Origin: Anaerolinea thermophila
GTDB lineage: Bacteria; Chloroflexota; Anaerolineae; Anaerolineales; Anaerolineaceae
Reading direction: 5' to 3'
Assembly: GCF_020723905.1 (NCBI RefSeq)
Contig: NZ_DYHZ01000009.1
Coordinates: 96,781-160,780 of the forward strand
Length of the DNA: 64,000 nucleotides
Of the stretch, positions 35,274 to 43,271 are shown one piece after another. Position 1 is the first letter of the stretch. Every line of letters begins with the position of its first letter. The position numbers and the translations under genes were made by a program. The notes below the pieces were generated by a model. The model saw nothing but the letters and a program-made list of their open reading frames with translations, did not search any database and had not been told where the DNA came from.

Positions 35274-35306
35274 ACAAACTCCCCAATCTCAAGATTTTTC
35301 AAGAAG

Positions 35307-35351
35307 AATGGGCAGATGAGCCCCCATGGGAGAGAGCACCATCTGCCCATT
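35307..35351 (-). other. Stem-loop between the binding-protein and permease genes
   Basis: AATGGGCAGATG and CATCTGCCCATT form a perfect 12-bp stem with a 21-base loop, between the binding-protein stop and the permease start. On the minus strand no clean U-tract follows. Such intercistronic hairpins often raise expression of the binding protein over the membrane subunits. Confidence 0.65.
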
Positions 35352-35372
35352 CGAGTCTCCCAGAGTGGGATT

Positions 35373-37295
35373 TTACTTCACCCAGAGGTTGAAGTCAATA
35401 TGCTCCCAGGTGGCGCCGGCGATCACGTAGTTCTTGACTTTGCCTTCCTTTTCAGCATTGACTAACTGTTCAGTCAGGCCAGCCAGAGTTTCGGAACCGA
35501 GCAGGTCCACCGCGCCGGTGAGCAGTTGCGCTTCGGCGTTTTCGGGGGTCAAGAAGGCGATCACCAGGTTCTTGGTCTTGACCGGGCGATAGTAATTGGG
35601 GTTGGCTTCGAAGACCATCTTCTCGCCCTTCACCCATTCCTTGATCACGTACGGACCATAGGACCACCGTTTCTCAGCCACCTCGGGCAGGGTCGCCCAA
35701 TCTTTGGCGGGGACGTCCTTCAGGGTCTTGCCCTTGTAAGGACCTTCGCTCTCGATGGGCTGGTTGCTCGGGTAGAAGCCGTAGGGCGCCAGGAAGTACA
35801 GCGGATCCTGAACGCCGGGCAGCCACGTCACCGTGTAGGACAGACCGTTGAATTCAATCGCCTGAGTCTTGTCGCAGGTGATGAAGGTGGTGGCGCCAGA
35901 TTCGCGGTCGCAGGCGATCTTGTAACCCAGTTCGAAGTCTGCCTGGGTAACCGGAGAACCATCCTGCCACTTCAAATCATCGCGGAACTCATACTTGACC
36001 ACCAGTTGTTTCATCTTCACCGGAGTGCCGTCGAATTCGACTTCCTGGCCCTCGGAGTTGATGACTTTCACGCCCTTCTCCAGTTTGACGGGGTTGCCGG
36101 AGGCATCCAGCACCATATCGCCTTCTTTGACTTCCACGTCATTGTTCTGCGCCAGACCATTCTCGATGGTGGAGAGTTGCTTCATGGTTTCGGGCTGGAA
36201 GTCGTAGTTCAGGCTGGTGTAGGAGCGGAAGCCCATCAGACCGGCGGCGAGGTTCGCCACCATGGCGGATTCAACCAGGGTGAACAGCGAGGCAGGTTCC
36301 TGCGTGAAGCCGATCACGATGGTGTCTTTTCCGGGGATCTCCCAGTCATAGACGTTGTAGGTGTAGTACTCTTCACCCGGGGTGGGGGCGAAGCCCTGCA
36401 GGGTAGACACAGCCGAGAAGGTCTCGGTGCGGTTGAACAGCGGGATAGCGGGAACGTCCTTGGCGTACTCTTCCTGGACGACCTTGTACCACTTGATGCG
36501 CTCTTCTTTGATCAGGGTGTTGTTGGCTTTCTTGATGGCTTCATCAGCCTTGGGATTGCACCAACCCATGTAGTTCTGACCCTGCCAGTTGTTCTCGGGC
36601 AGCGGGATCTGATCGCAAGCCCACAGCGTCTGGCCACCGGGGTCAGCCTGACCAACCCACGCAAAGGCGCCGATTTCGAAATCGCGCACCTGCAGACCGG
36701 TGGTATCACCAAACCACCAGGAAGCCGGGACGTGGTTGCGCAGGATCTGGATGCCGCAGGCAGCCATTTGCTTTTCCCACACAGCCGCCCATGCCTGGCG
36801 GAACGCCGCGGTGGTGGTGTAGAACTTCAGAGCCAGCACCGTGCCGTCATCCTTCTGGCGAACGTTAGCGCCCTCGGGGAGCTTCCAGCCAGCTTCCTCG
36901 AGCAGGGCTTTCCCTTTTTCGGGGTCAAACGGATACTGCTGCACCGCGCCTTCACCCGCATAAGCCCAGTGGTTCTTGGGGATGAAGGTATCCATGATCA
37001 GTTTGGCGGCGTCTTCATCGCTGATCAGCGGGTAGCCCGCCTTCACCAGATCCAGTTTGTTGGTGCAGTGATACATGGCCTGGCGAACCTTAAGGTCGCT
37101 CAGGATGGGATGCGGGGTGGTGAAGGCTTTGCGCTCCACCTCGACGACCTGGGTCTTCTCGACAACCTGTGTCTCTACCACCTTGACCTCTTTGGTCACC
37201 TCGACGGTCTTAACAATCGTCTGAGGCTGGCAGGCGGCGAGGACAAGGCTGGCGATAACAACCAGAGCGAGAACCAGCATTGACTTTTGCTTCAT
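35373..37295 (-). CDS. Family 5 extracellular solute-binding lipoprotein, apparently circularly permuted
   Basis: A 640-residue lipoprotein with signal peptide and lipobox (LVLAACQPQ, Cys22), then a Val/Glu-rich spacer. The family 5 (peptide/nickel) features are present but in swapped order. Residues 62-320 resemble the usual C-terminal half (LSDLKVRQAMY at 65, YPFDPEKGKALLEEAGW at 121, IPLFNRTETFSA). Residues 323-640 resemble the usual N-terminal half (DTIVIGFTQEPASL at 324, LKWQDGSPVTQADF, SYGPYVIKEWVKG, LLTGAVD, ATWEHIDFN at 628). The frame is uninterrupted. It leads the importer operon and should deliver peptides to the permeases. Confidence 0.9.
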   Translation of the reverse strand: MKQKSMLVLALVVIASLVLAACQPQTIVKTVEVTKEVKVVETQVVEKTQVVEVERKAFTTPHPILSDLKVRQAMYHCTNKLDLVKAGYPLISDEDAAKLIMDTFIPKNHWAYAGEGAVQQYPFDPEKGKALLEEAGWKLPEGANVRQKDDGTVLALKFYTTTAAFRQAWAAVWEKQMAACGIQILRNHVPASWWFGDTTGLQVRDFEIGAFAWVGQADPGGQTLWACDQIPLPENNWQGQNYMGWCNPKADEAIKKANNTLIKEERIKWYKVVQEEYAKDVPAIPLFNRTETFSAVSTLQGFAPTPGEEYYTYNVYDWEIPGKDTIVIGFTQEPASLFTLVESAMVANLAAGLMGFRSYTSLNYDFQPETMKQLSTIENGLAQNNDVEVKEGDMVLDASGNPVKLEKGVKVINSEGQEVEFDGTPVKMKQLVVKYEFRDDLKWQDGSPVTQADFELGYKIACDRESGATTFITCDKTQAIEFNGLSYTVTWLPGVQDPLYFLAPYGFYPSNQPIESEGPYKGKTLKDVPAKDWATLPEVAEKRWSYGPYVIKEWVKGEKMVFEANPNYYRPVKTKNLVIAFLTPENAEAQLLTGAVDLLGSETLAGLTEQLVNAEKEGKVKNYVIAGATWEHIDFNLWVK

Positions 37296-37612
37296 GTCCT
37301 ATCTCCTCCTACAGGATTTGGATTGAAAGATTTTTTCGGGCTTCAAGCCGCCCGATAGCGGAAAAATGGTTGCGCAACACCATGCTGGACTGGCTGCCAA
37401 CCATCTTCTCCCAAAAGAATGTTGAACTGAACGACTTTCTGGAAAGTTTCCATAAAGGGTGAGATTTTTATACCATCAACCTTTCTGAAAGTCAAGCGAT
37501 ACCCCGCTTGGAAACTTGAAGGCAGAAAAGGCGGGGTGTAGATACCCAATTTATTATACGTGATTCTTGCCCGGCTATCACATGACAGCATGACCCAAAA
37601 AGGCGATAAACG
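37296..37612. other. Leader and promoter region of the importer operon
   Basis: The 317 bases between the binding-protein gene and recR hold the importer promoter, a roughly 165-base untranslated leader ending in AGGAGGAGATAGG, and about 110 further bases up to recR. Apart from a short G+C-rich pairing (CGGG / CCCG near 37338) no other structure stands out. Confidence 0.5.
37467..37495 (-). promoter_or_regulatory. Promoter of the peptide-transporter operon
   Basis: Minus strand: -35 TTGACT (37490-37495), 17-bp spacer, -10 TATAAA (37467-37472). This is the closest match to a consensus sigma70 promoter among those read here. Confidence 0.72.
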
Positions 37613-38218
37613 TCACAATTCCTGCCTGCCAGCCAGCGCCCGCAGAAGGGTGTTCTGATCGGCGTATTCCAGATCGCCGCCCATGGGCAAGCCGCGCGCC
37701 AGCCGGGTAATGCGCACGCCCAGCGGGGCTAACTGCTGGCGCAGGTACAGGGCAGTGGCGTCGCCTTCCATGCTGGGGTTGGTGGCAATGATCACCTCGC
37801 GCACCCTGCCTTCCTGCACCCGTTCGATGAGCGGGCGGATGCGCAACTGCTCCGGTCCAATGCCTTCAATGGGGTTCAGCACGCCCTGCAGAACGTGATA
37901 CCGCCCCAAAAAGCCGCCGGTGCGCTCGATCACCAGCACATCCAGCGGGTCTTCCACCACGCATAACTGCGACTCATCGCGGCGCGGGTCAGCGCAAATC
38001 TGACAGCGTTCCTGCCCCGCCAGCATGATGTTAAAACACACCGGGCAGTTTGCCGTCTGACTTTTCACTGCCAGCAGGGCTTCGGCTAACTGCTGAGCCA
38101 CTTCATCTGGCTGGCGCAGGATAAAAAACGCCAGCCGCGATGCCGTCTTGGGACCGATACCCGGCAAACGCTCAAACGCGGTAATCAGGGCTTCCAGTGG
38201 TGCCGGTAAACCAGCCAT
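37613..38218 (-). CDS. recR: Recombination protein RecR
   Basis: A 201-residue protein of the RecFOR recombinational repair system. It shows the helix-hairpin-helix RLPGIGPKTASRLAF, a Cys4 zinc finger (CPVCFNIMLAGQERCQIC, split as C-P-V-C and C-Q-I-C) and a TOPRIM domain with VVEDPLDVLVIE and ATNPSMEGDATALY. The C-terminal ARGLPMGGDLEYAD is conserved. The ATG directly abuts the ybaB stop codon (no spacing), in the common dnaX-ybaB-recR order. Confidence 0.95.
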   Translation of the reverse strand: MAGLPAPLEALITAFERLPGIGPKTASRLAFFILRQPDEVAQQLAEALLAVKSQTANCPVCFNIMLAGQERCQICADPRRDESQLCVVEDPLDVLVIERTGGFLGRYHVLQGVLNPIEGIGPEQLRIRPLIERVQEGRVREVIIATNPSMEGDATALYLRQQLAPLGVRITRLARGLPMGGDLEYADQNTLLRALAGRQEL

Positions 38219-38563
38219 TTAGAAACCCAGTCCTCCCAGACCACCCAGTCCACCCGCCAGGGGTCCAAGCATTTCTTCTTGTTTCTGGCGGGAAAGTTCC
38301 AGCGCCTGATTGATTGCCGCCAGAAGCATATCCTGAAGCATATCGGCGTCGACTTCCTGAAGCAGTTCCGGGGCGATTTCTACCGCTTTGCAGTGCTGAT
38401 CGCCAGTCATCACAACTTTGATGGCGCCGCCGCCCGAAGTACCGGTGACGGTTTCTTCCGCAAGGCGCGCCTGCGCCTGCTCCATCTGTTCCTGCAGTTT
38501 TTTCAACTGTGCCATCATGTTGCCGCCCCCGCCCACCGGCGGGCGATTGAATCCTTTTGCCAT
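38219..38563 (-). CDS. YbaB/EbfC family nucleoid-associated protein
   Basis: A 114-residue DNA-binding protein. After a Gly-rich start the family core is visible: MAQLKKLQEQMEQAQARL, then GGGAIKVVMTGDQH, LLQEVDADMLQDMLLAAINQAL (split at A-D-M) and a Gly/Leu-rich tail. The ATG at 38563 with GGAGG six bases upstream is preferred to a TTG two codons earlier. It lies between dnaX and recR. Confidence 0.92.
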   Translation of the reverse strand: MAKGFNRPPVGGGGNMMAQLKKLQEQMEQAQARLAEETVTGTSGGGAIKVVMTGDQHCKAVEIAPELLQEVDADMLQDMLLAAINQALELSRQKQEEMLGPLAGGLGGLGGLGF

Positions 38564-38577
38564 GTTCAACCTCCACT

Positions 38578-40257
38578 CTAAAATGTACCCGATTCCTCCG
38601 CGTCGGGGAAGGGGTGTTCGCGTTTATCCACCAGTTCCCCGCCCAGTGAGCGCGCCACATGCACCATGCTGTTGTCCGAACCGCTCTCGCTTTCATCCGG
38701 AAGGGTTCCCCTGGGGCTGACCACACAGCGCACTGGCACGTCCACACCCAGCACCTGCTTCAATGCGGTACGCAGCAGGGCAAGGTTATCCTCTGTTTCC
38801 ATCTTTTTCTTCAAGACCTCGGTCTGATACACCAGCACCAGCACCCCGTCTTTCAACGCATAGGTGCGGCAGGAATTGAGCGCCGCCGCAGTCAAACTGT
38901 TGCGCCCCCGCACCAGCGCGCGCACTTTGTCCCAGTTCTGGCGCAGATGTTCCTGTGTCAAACCGGCAGACGTTCCAGGAGAGACAGGCGCCCGGTCGGC
39001 AGAAGCCGGGGCAGATTTTGGGACGGATGCACCTGCCGCGGGCTTTGCTGACGGAGCCGGACTGACCTTTGCCCGCTCTGCTCTGGCAGGGGCAGAAGAG
39101 ACAGCAGGGGACTCAGCCGGGGCGGGCATCTGCGGCGAATCCGCCACAGGGCGGTTCATCCCCGGCGCCTCGGGGGACGTTCTGTCCAGCGTGGCTTCCA
39201 CCAGCGCCAGTTCCAGCCCCAGCCCGGGGTGCACTGCCGTGCGTGCCTCGACGGCGGCAGTGTGAAACAGGCGAATGACCTCCACCAGTTGCTCCACCTC
39301 AAAGCGTCCTGCCTGCGCCGCCATTTGAGCGCGGTTTTCCGGGGTGGCATCCACCAGCGCAGCGTTGTTCATGCGCACCAGCAACAGCCCGCGCAGGTAA
39401 TCCACCACCTGACGGGCAAACTGGCGCGGATCGGCGCCGCCGTCCAGCGTCTGCTGGATGATTTGCAAGCCCCGGGCGGCATCGCGGGCAAGAATGGCAT
39501 CCACCAGTTGCCGGATGGGTTCGCCCGCCGCGGTGCCCAGTACACTCTGCACCATCTCCAGAGACACCCGCTCGCCAGTGGACGACAACTGATCGAGAAT
39601 GGAAATGGCATCGCGGAAACTGCCGGTGGCTTGCCGGGCGATCATCACCAGCGCATCCTCATCCACCGCCAGACCGTCCTCGGTGGCTTTCTGGCGCAGG
39701 AGCGCGGCAATCTGCTGAACCGGAACGCGCCGAAACTCATGGCGTTGACAGCGCGACAGCACCGTAGCAGGGATTTTGTGTACCTCGGTGGTGGCTAAAA
39801 TGAAAATAGCATGCGGGGGAGGTTCTTCCAGCGTCTTCAGCAGGGCGTTGAACGCCGCTGTGGAGAGCATGTGCACTTCGTCAATGATATACACCTTGTA
39901 GCGCCCCTGCGAGGGGGCAAAGTTGATTTTGTCGCGCAGGTCGCGCACATCTTCCACGCTGGTATTGGATGCCGCGTCAATCTCGATGAGGTCCAGAAAG
40001 CGCCCTTCGTTGACCGCCACGCAGTGCGCGCAGTGATCGCAGGGGCGGTTTGCCGGGTCTTCGTCCAGACAGTTCACCGCTTTGGCGAGCAGGCGCGCGG
40101 TGGTAGTTTTGCCCGTGCCGCGCGGGCCGGCAAAGAGATAGGCATGTCCTACCCTGCCGGTGCGCACCGCGTTGCGCAGCGTTTGAATGATGTGGTCCTG
40201 CCCCACCACCTGTTCCCACAGGCGGGGGCGCCATTTGCGGTACAGGGCTTGCGCCAT
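38578..40257 (-). CDS. dnaX: DNA polymerase III subunit tau/gamma
   Basis: A 559-residue clamp-loader ATPase. The N-terminus MAQALYRKWRP is standard. Walker A is GPRGTGKTTTA, a zinc finger is formed by Cys residues in CLDEDPANRPCDHCAHC (split at N-R-P), and Walker B-like IIDEVHMLS and the arginine finger region VLSRCQRHEF follow. After residue 370 comes a Pro/Ala/Ser-rich linker and a C-terminal domain. No evident slippery sequence for a shorter gamma form was seen. Confidence 0.95.
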   Translation of the reverse strand: MAQALYRKWRPRLWEQVVGQDHIIQTLRNAVRTGRVGHAYLFAGPRGTGKTTTARLLAKAVNCLDEDPANRPCDHCAHCVAVNEGRFLDLIEIDAASNTSVEDVRDLRDKINFAPSQGRYKVYIIDEVHMLSTAAFNALLKTLEEPPPHAIFILATTEVHKIPATVLSRCQRHEFRRVPVQQIAALLRQKATEDGLAVDEDALVMIARQATGSFRDAISILDQLSSTGERVSLEMVQSVLGTAAGEPIRQLVDAILARDAARGLQIIQQTLDGGADPRQFARQVVDYLRGLLLVRMNNAALVDATPENRAQMAAQAGRFEVEQLVEVIRLFHTAAVEARTAVHPGLGLELALVEATLDRTSPEAPGMNRPVADSPQMPAPAESPAVSSAPARAERAKVSPAPSAKPAAGASVPKSAPASADRAPVSPGTSAGLTQEHLRQNWDKVRALVRGRNSLTAAALNSCRTYALKDGVLVLVYQTEVLKKKMETEDNLALLRTALKQVLGVDVPVRCVVSPRGTLPDESESGSDNSMVHVARSLGGELVDKREHPFPDAEESGTF

Positions 40258-40326
40258 GGAATGCCCTCCTTGCGTGTTTGCGGGATGATTTTACTCGAAA
40301 CCTGCCCCAAAAGCCATATGCCGCAC

Positions 40327-40863
40327 TCAGGGCACCGTGTAGGTGGCATGCACCTGTCCGGCGGGGTCCACCAGTGTGACCACCTCGCCCGGACGCCACA
40401 CGGCTTCGGAGCGGTTCCAGTACAGTTCCGAGACGGTATCGGTTCCCGTGCGGGTGTAGATGAGCAATCCGCCGTTGGGGAAGAGCGTCAAGCCGGGGGG
40501 GAAGCGCAGTTCATTGCCGTCTTCATCGCGCAATACCCAGCCGTCCATGTTCAAATCCCCCTCTCCAACCCGTTTGAGCACCACGTATTCCTGCTGTGGG
40601 TCGGTTGCGCCAATCACCGCGACAATCTGCACCAGCGGCTCACCGGTGTAAGGGGTGGGCGAAGGCGCCGCCTCAACCGGCGGCGGAGGAGCAGTGGGCG
40701 TGACGGTTGCCTGCGCCGCTACCGGGGTGGGGAACACCGGCAGGATGCTCTGGGCACGTCCATGGGTGCGCTCCCAGGCATACAGCACCGCCAGCATGGT
40801 CGCGGCGGACACGAGGACGTTCAAAAGCAGGTAAAGCCATAAAGAGGTACGTGGTCGTCTCAT
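40327..40863 (-). CDS. Membrane-anchored lamin-tail (LTD) domain protein
   Basis: A 178-residue protein with one N-terminal helix (residues 8-28), a Pro/Thr/Ala linker (about 45-75) and a C-terminal domain of about 100 residues. That domain has the lamin-tail pattern: EYVVLKR, LNMDGWVLRDEDGNELRFPPG (split at R-D-E), LLIYTRTG, LYWNRSEAVWRPGEVVTLVD (split at W-R-P) and a final ATYTV. Such domains in bacteria occur on secreted proteins; the ligand is unknown. It is divergent from the NYN nuclease gene. Confidence 0.75.
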   Translation of the reverse strand: MRRPRTSLWLYLLLNVLVSAATMLAVLYAWERTHGRAQSILPVFPTPVAAQATVTPTAPPPPVEAAPSPTPYTGEPLVQIVAVIGATDPQQEYVVLKRVGEGDLNMDGWVLRDEDGNELRFPPGLTLFPNGGLLIYTRTGTDTVSELYWNRSEAVWRPGEVVTLVDPAGQVHATYTVP

Positions 40864-40892
40864 CGTTTCTGAATCATAGCATAAAAGCGGGG

Positions 40893-40898
40893 TAAAAT
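40893..40898 (+). promoter_or_regulatory. -10 hexamer placed for a leaderless transcript
   Basis: TAAAAT ends six bases before the GTG start of the NYN gene, and no Shine-Dalgarno site is present. Confidence 0.4.
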
Positions 40899-40904
40899 GA
40901 ACCT

Positions 40905-41381
40905 GTGAAATACCTGATTGACGGGCACAACCTCATCCCCCACCTGCCGGGTCTGAACCTTGCCCAGATTGAGGACGAAGAACGGCTCCTTGCGCTGTTG
41001 CAGGAGTTTGCCCGTCTGCGACGCTGCACCATCGAGGTGTTTTTTGACAAAGCCCCGCCGGGACGTGCCGGAGAGCGCCGGGTGGGCAATATCACCACCC
41101 ACTGGGTGGCAGAAGGAAAAACCGCCGACAGTGCCATCATCGCCACCCTGCAAAGGCTGGGAAAGCGTTCCGTCGAAGTCACTGTAGTCACCTCTGACCG
41201 CCAAATCCTTGCCGAAGCCCGCAAACTGCGGGCGCGCACCCTGCGCGCGGACGAATTCGCCCGACAATTACAGAGCGCCCGCGCCCCCAAACCCGCTCCC
41301 GGTGCCGAAAAGCCCGAGAGGGTCTCCGAAGAGGAAGTAGAGAAATACCTGAATCTCTTCCGCAAAAATAGAAATAAATAA
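40905..41381 (+). CDS. NYN (YacP-like) domain protein, putative RNase
   Basis: A 158-residue PIN-like protein. Acidic metal-site positions are visible in YLIDGHNLIPHL at the N-terminus, ADSAIIATLQRLG (Asp near residue 69) and TVVTSDRQILAEA. The YacP group is a putative endoribonuclease family. The C-terminal 35 residues are charged and probably disordered, ending in a short helix. The start is a GTG giving MKYLIDGHN, the conserved N-terminus. It is divergent from the lamin-tail gene. Confidence 0.82.
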   Translation: MKYLIDGHNLIPHLPGLNLAQIEDEERLLALLQEFARLRRCTIEVFFDKAPPGRAGERRVGNITTHWVAEGKTADSAIIATLQRLGKRSVEVTVVTSDRQILAEARKLRARTLRADEFARQLQSARAPKPAPGAEKPERVSEEEVEKYLNLFRKNRNK

Positions 41382-41546
41382 GGTAATTTTTCTCATGTTT
41401 TTCTAATGCAATCTCTAAAAAAATATGCTATATGATGAATGGAGATGCCAAAAAACTTTTACTGGTAGGGGCGTCTCCCCCCAATCGATGTTCAGCCCGT
41501 CCCCCCCGGGTTGAACCGGAATGCTGGTGGCATTCCCTCCCTGAAG

Positions 41547-41579
41547 ATTGTCCGGTATGTCCCCCCCATACCGGACAAT
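41547..41579. repeat. Perfect 13-bp inverted repeat with C-rich loop
   Basis: ATTGTCCGGTATG and CATACCGGACAAT are exact complements around the seven-base loop TCCCCCC. There is no U-tract on either side, so it is not a standard terminator. It lies about 90 bp before the -35 of the next promoter. Confidence 0.75.
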
Positions 41580-41665
41580 CGCTGTGAATCCCAAAAATGA
41601 GCGCTCTCTTCCGAACCAGCATAAACCTTTCCCTGAATACCCGGGGCGTGCTGAAATCCCCCAAC

Positions 41666-41694
41666 TTGACGTCCCCCCTCCATGCCATTATACT
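41666..41694 (+). promoter_or_regulatory. Promoter of the envelope methyltransferase/sulfatase cluster
   Basis: -35 TTGACG (41666-41671), 17-bp spacer, -10 TATACT (41689-41694), 31 bp before the first start codon. Confidence 0.7.
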
Positions 41695-41725
41695 TTCCTG
41701 CAACCTTTGATTGTGGGAGCAAGAA

Positions 41726-41869
41726 ATGTACGTAGATCCGGGAACAGGGAGTGTCCTTCTGCAAATCATTCTGGGAGCCGTCCTCGGCGGCGGGGTGTTG
41801 ATTAAAGTCTTCTGGAAGAAAATCACTGCCCTGTTTGGCAAAAAAGATTCGCATGACCCTCAACCCTGA
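41726..41869 (+). CDS. 47-residue YVDPGTGS-type membrane peptide
   Basis: MYVDPGTGSVLLQIILG starts a small protein with one hydrophobic, Gly-rich helix (about residues 9-29) and a basic tail. Short proteins with a Y-(V/I/L)-D-P-G-T-G-S start occur next to envelope sulfatase and methyltransferase genes in other bacteria (recalled from family knowledge, not checked). A GGGAGC site and a good promoter support the gene. Its last 17 bases overlap the start of the methyltransferase gene. Confidence 0.7.
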   Translation: MYVDPGTGSVLLQIILGAVLGGGVLIKVFWKKITALFGKKDSHDPQP

Positions 41870-43271
41870 GCCAGCGTCAGGTCTGGAAGTTCATCGCGCC
41901 TCATTTCGGGATCCCAGTGGTTTTGTTTTTCGCCGCGGAGGACGCCTGTACCGGCAGGTCAATTCCATTTATGCGCGCGAATACGACCACCTGATGCGCT
42001 CCGGGTTGTATCAGCGCCTGATAGACAGAGGCTGGCTGATTCCCCATCAAGAAGTCAACGAAGACCCGCTTGATCCCTCTACCTGCTACCGGGTGATTGA
42101 GCCAGAAGCGATTCCCTTCATCTCTTACCCCTACGAATGGTGCTTCTCCCAACTGAAGGATGCCGCTCTGCTCACGCTGGCAATCCAGAAAGAAGCCCTG
42201 CAGGCAGGCATGATTCTAAAAGATGCCAGCGCCTACAACATCCAGTTTCACCGCGGTAAACCCATCCTTATGGATACCCTGAGCTTTGCCCTGTATGAGG
42301 AAGGCGCGCCGTGGGTGGCATACCGTCAGTTCTGCCAGCATTTCCTTGCGCCGCTGGCGCTGATGAGCAGAGTGGATTTGCGCTTTGGACGGCTCTCTAC
42401 CCTGTACATGGACGGCATTCCGCTGGATTTTGCCAGCCGCTTACTGCCGTTCTCCACCCGCTTTGATTTCGGACTGGTAAGCCATCTTCACCTGCACGCT
42501 CAGGCACAACAGGCGGTATCGCGGGCTGTGGAGAAACCTTCCACACCCCCCTCTCCCCTCCGGATGAGTAAACTGGGACTGATCGGGCTGATTGACAGTC
42601 TCGAATCAACGGTACGCCGCCTGCAAGTCCCCCTCCGGAAGACTGGCTGGGTGGAGTACTACCGGCACACCAATTACACCGACACCACCTTCGAGAGCAA
42701 AAAGCGCCTTGTTCAGGAAACCATCCAGCACCTCTCTCCACGGACAATCTGGGATCTGGGCGCTAACACGGGCATCTTCAGCCGCATTGCCGCTGAAATC
42801 AGCGGTGCGCTGGTGGTATCAGCCGATTTTGATCCCGAAGCCGTCGAGGTAAACTATCAGCAGGCAAAGCAGGAAAACAACCCTCATGTGCTCCCGCTGG
42901 TCATCGATTTGACCAATCCCTCGCCTGCAATTGGCTGGGACAATGCCGAACGGGAAGCCTTTTATCAACGTGCCCCCGCCGATGTGGTACTGGCGCTGGC
43001 GCTGGTCCACCATCTGGCAATTGGCAACAACGTACCTCTGGAGCGCCTTGCCGCTACCTTCTCTCGACTGGGAAAATTCCTGCTGGTCGAATTTGTACCG
43101 AAAGAAGATTCGCAGGTGCAGAAACTTCTGCGCTCCCGAGATGACATTTTCCCCGCATACCATCTGGAGGGATTTAAGACGGCATTTGCCCCTTATTTCC
43201 ACCTGGAAAAAGAAATGCCCATCGAAGGCAGTCTGCGCACCCTTTTGCTTTACCGGAATTCTCAAATCTGA
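41853..43271 (+). CDS. SAM-dependent methyltransferase (NoeA-like architecture)
   Basis: A 472-residue protein in two parts. Residues about 1-260 resemble a kinase-like or nodulation-protein N-terminal region, with ILKDASAYNIQFHRGKPILMDT (split at H-R-G) strongly like the catalytic loop of small-molecule kinases. Residues about 290-472 are a class I methyltransferase with motif I IWDLGANTGIFSRIA and VSADFDPEAV. The ATG at 41853 is preferred over a TTG six codons earlier. A TGATG junction joins it to the sulfatase gene. The substrate is probably an envelope sugar or lipid. Confidence 0.78.
   Translation: MTLNPEPASGLEVHRASFRDPSGFVFRRGGRLYRQVNSIYAREYDHLMRSGLYQRLIDRGWLIPHQEVNEDPLDPSTCYRVIEPEAIPFISYPYEWCFSQLKDAALLTLAIQKEALQAGMILKDASAYNIQFHRGKPILMDTLSFALYEEGAPWVAYRQFCQHFLAPLALMSRVDLRFGRLSTLYMDGIPLDFASRLLPFSTRFDFGLVSHLHLHAQAQQAVSRAVEKPSTPPSPLRMSKLGLIGLIDSLESTVRRLQVPLRKTGWVEYYRHTNYTDTTFESKKRLVQETIQHLSPRTIWDLGANTGIFSRIAAEISGALVVSADFDPEAVEVNYQQAKQENNPHVLPLVIDLTNPSPAIGWDNAEREAFYQRAPADVVLALALVHHLAIGNNVPLERLAATFSRLGKFLLVEFVPKEDSQVQKLLRSRDDIFPAYHLEGFKTAFAPYFHLEKEMPIEGSLRTLLLYRNSQI

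Larger units (their letters stand above)
41382..41725. other. Intergenic region with C-tracts, a perfect inverted repeat and a promoter
   Basis: No gene is seen in these 344 bases. The left part is A+T-rich (41385-41450). Between 41473 and 41678 four runs of six or seven C occur after GTC, CGT, TGT and CGT. A 13-bp inverted repeat (41547-41579) surrounds the third. The promoter of the envelope cluster follows. Confidence 0.6.

Noticed and set aside
35526..37283. 585-codon plus-strand open frame
   Set aside because: It is antisense to the binding-protein gene, lacks a ribosome site and reads as low-quality His/Gly/Val-rich sequence.
35373..37295. Possibility that the swapped order in the binding protein reflects two adjacent genes or a misassembly
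   Set aside because: The frame is continuous over 640 codons with one signal peptide at its start and a conserved-looking junction; no internal stop, start site or repeat marks a join.
41547..41579. Inverted repeat considered as a terminator of the NYN gene
   Set aside because: No U-tract follows on either strand and it lies 165 bp beyond the stop codon.
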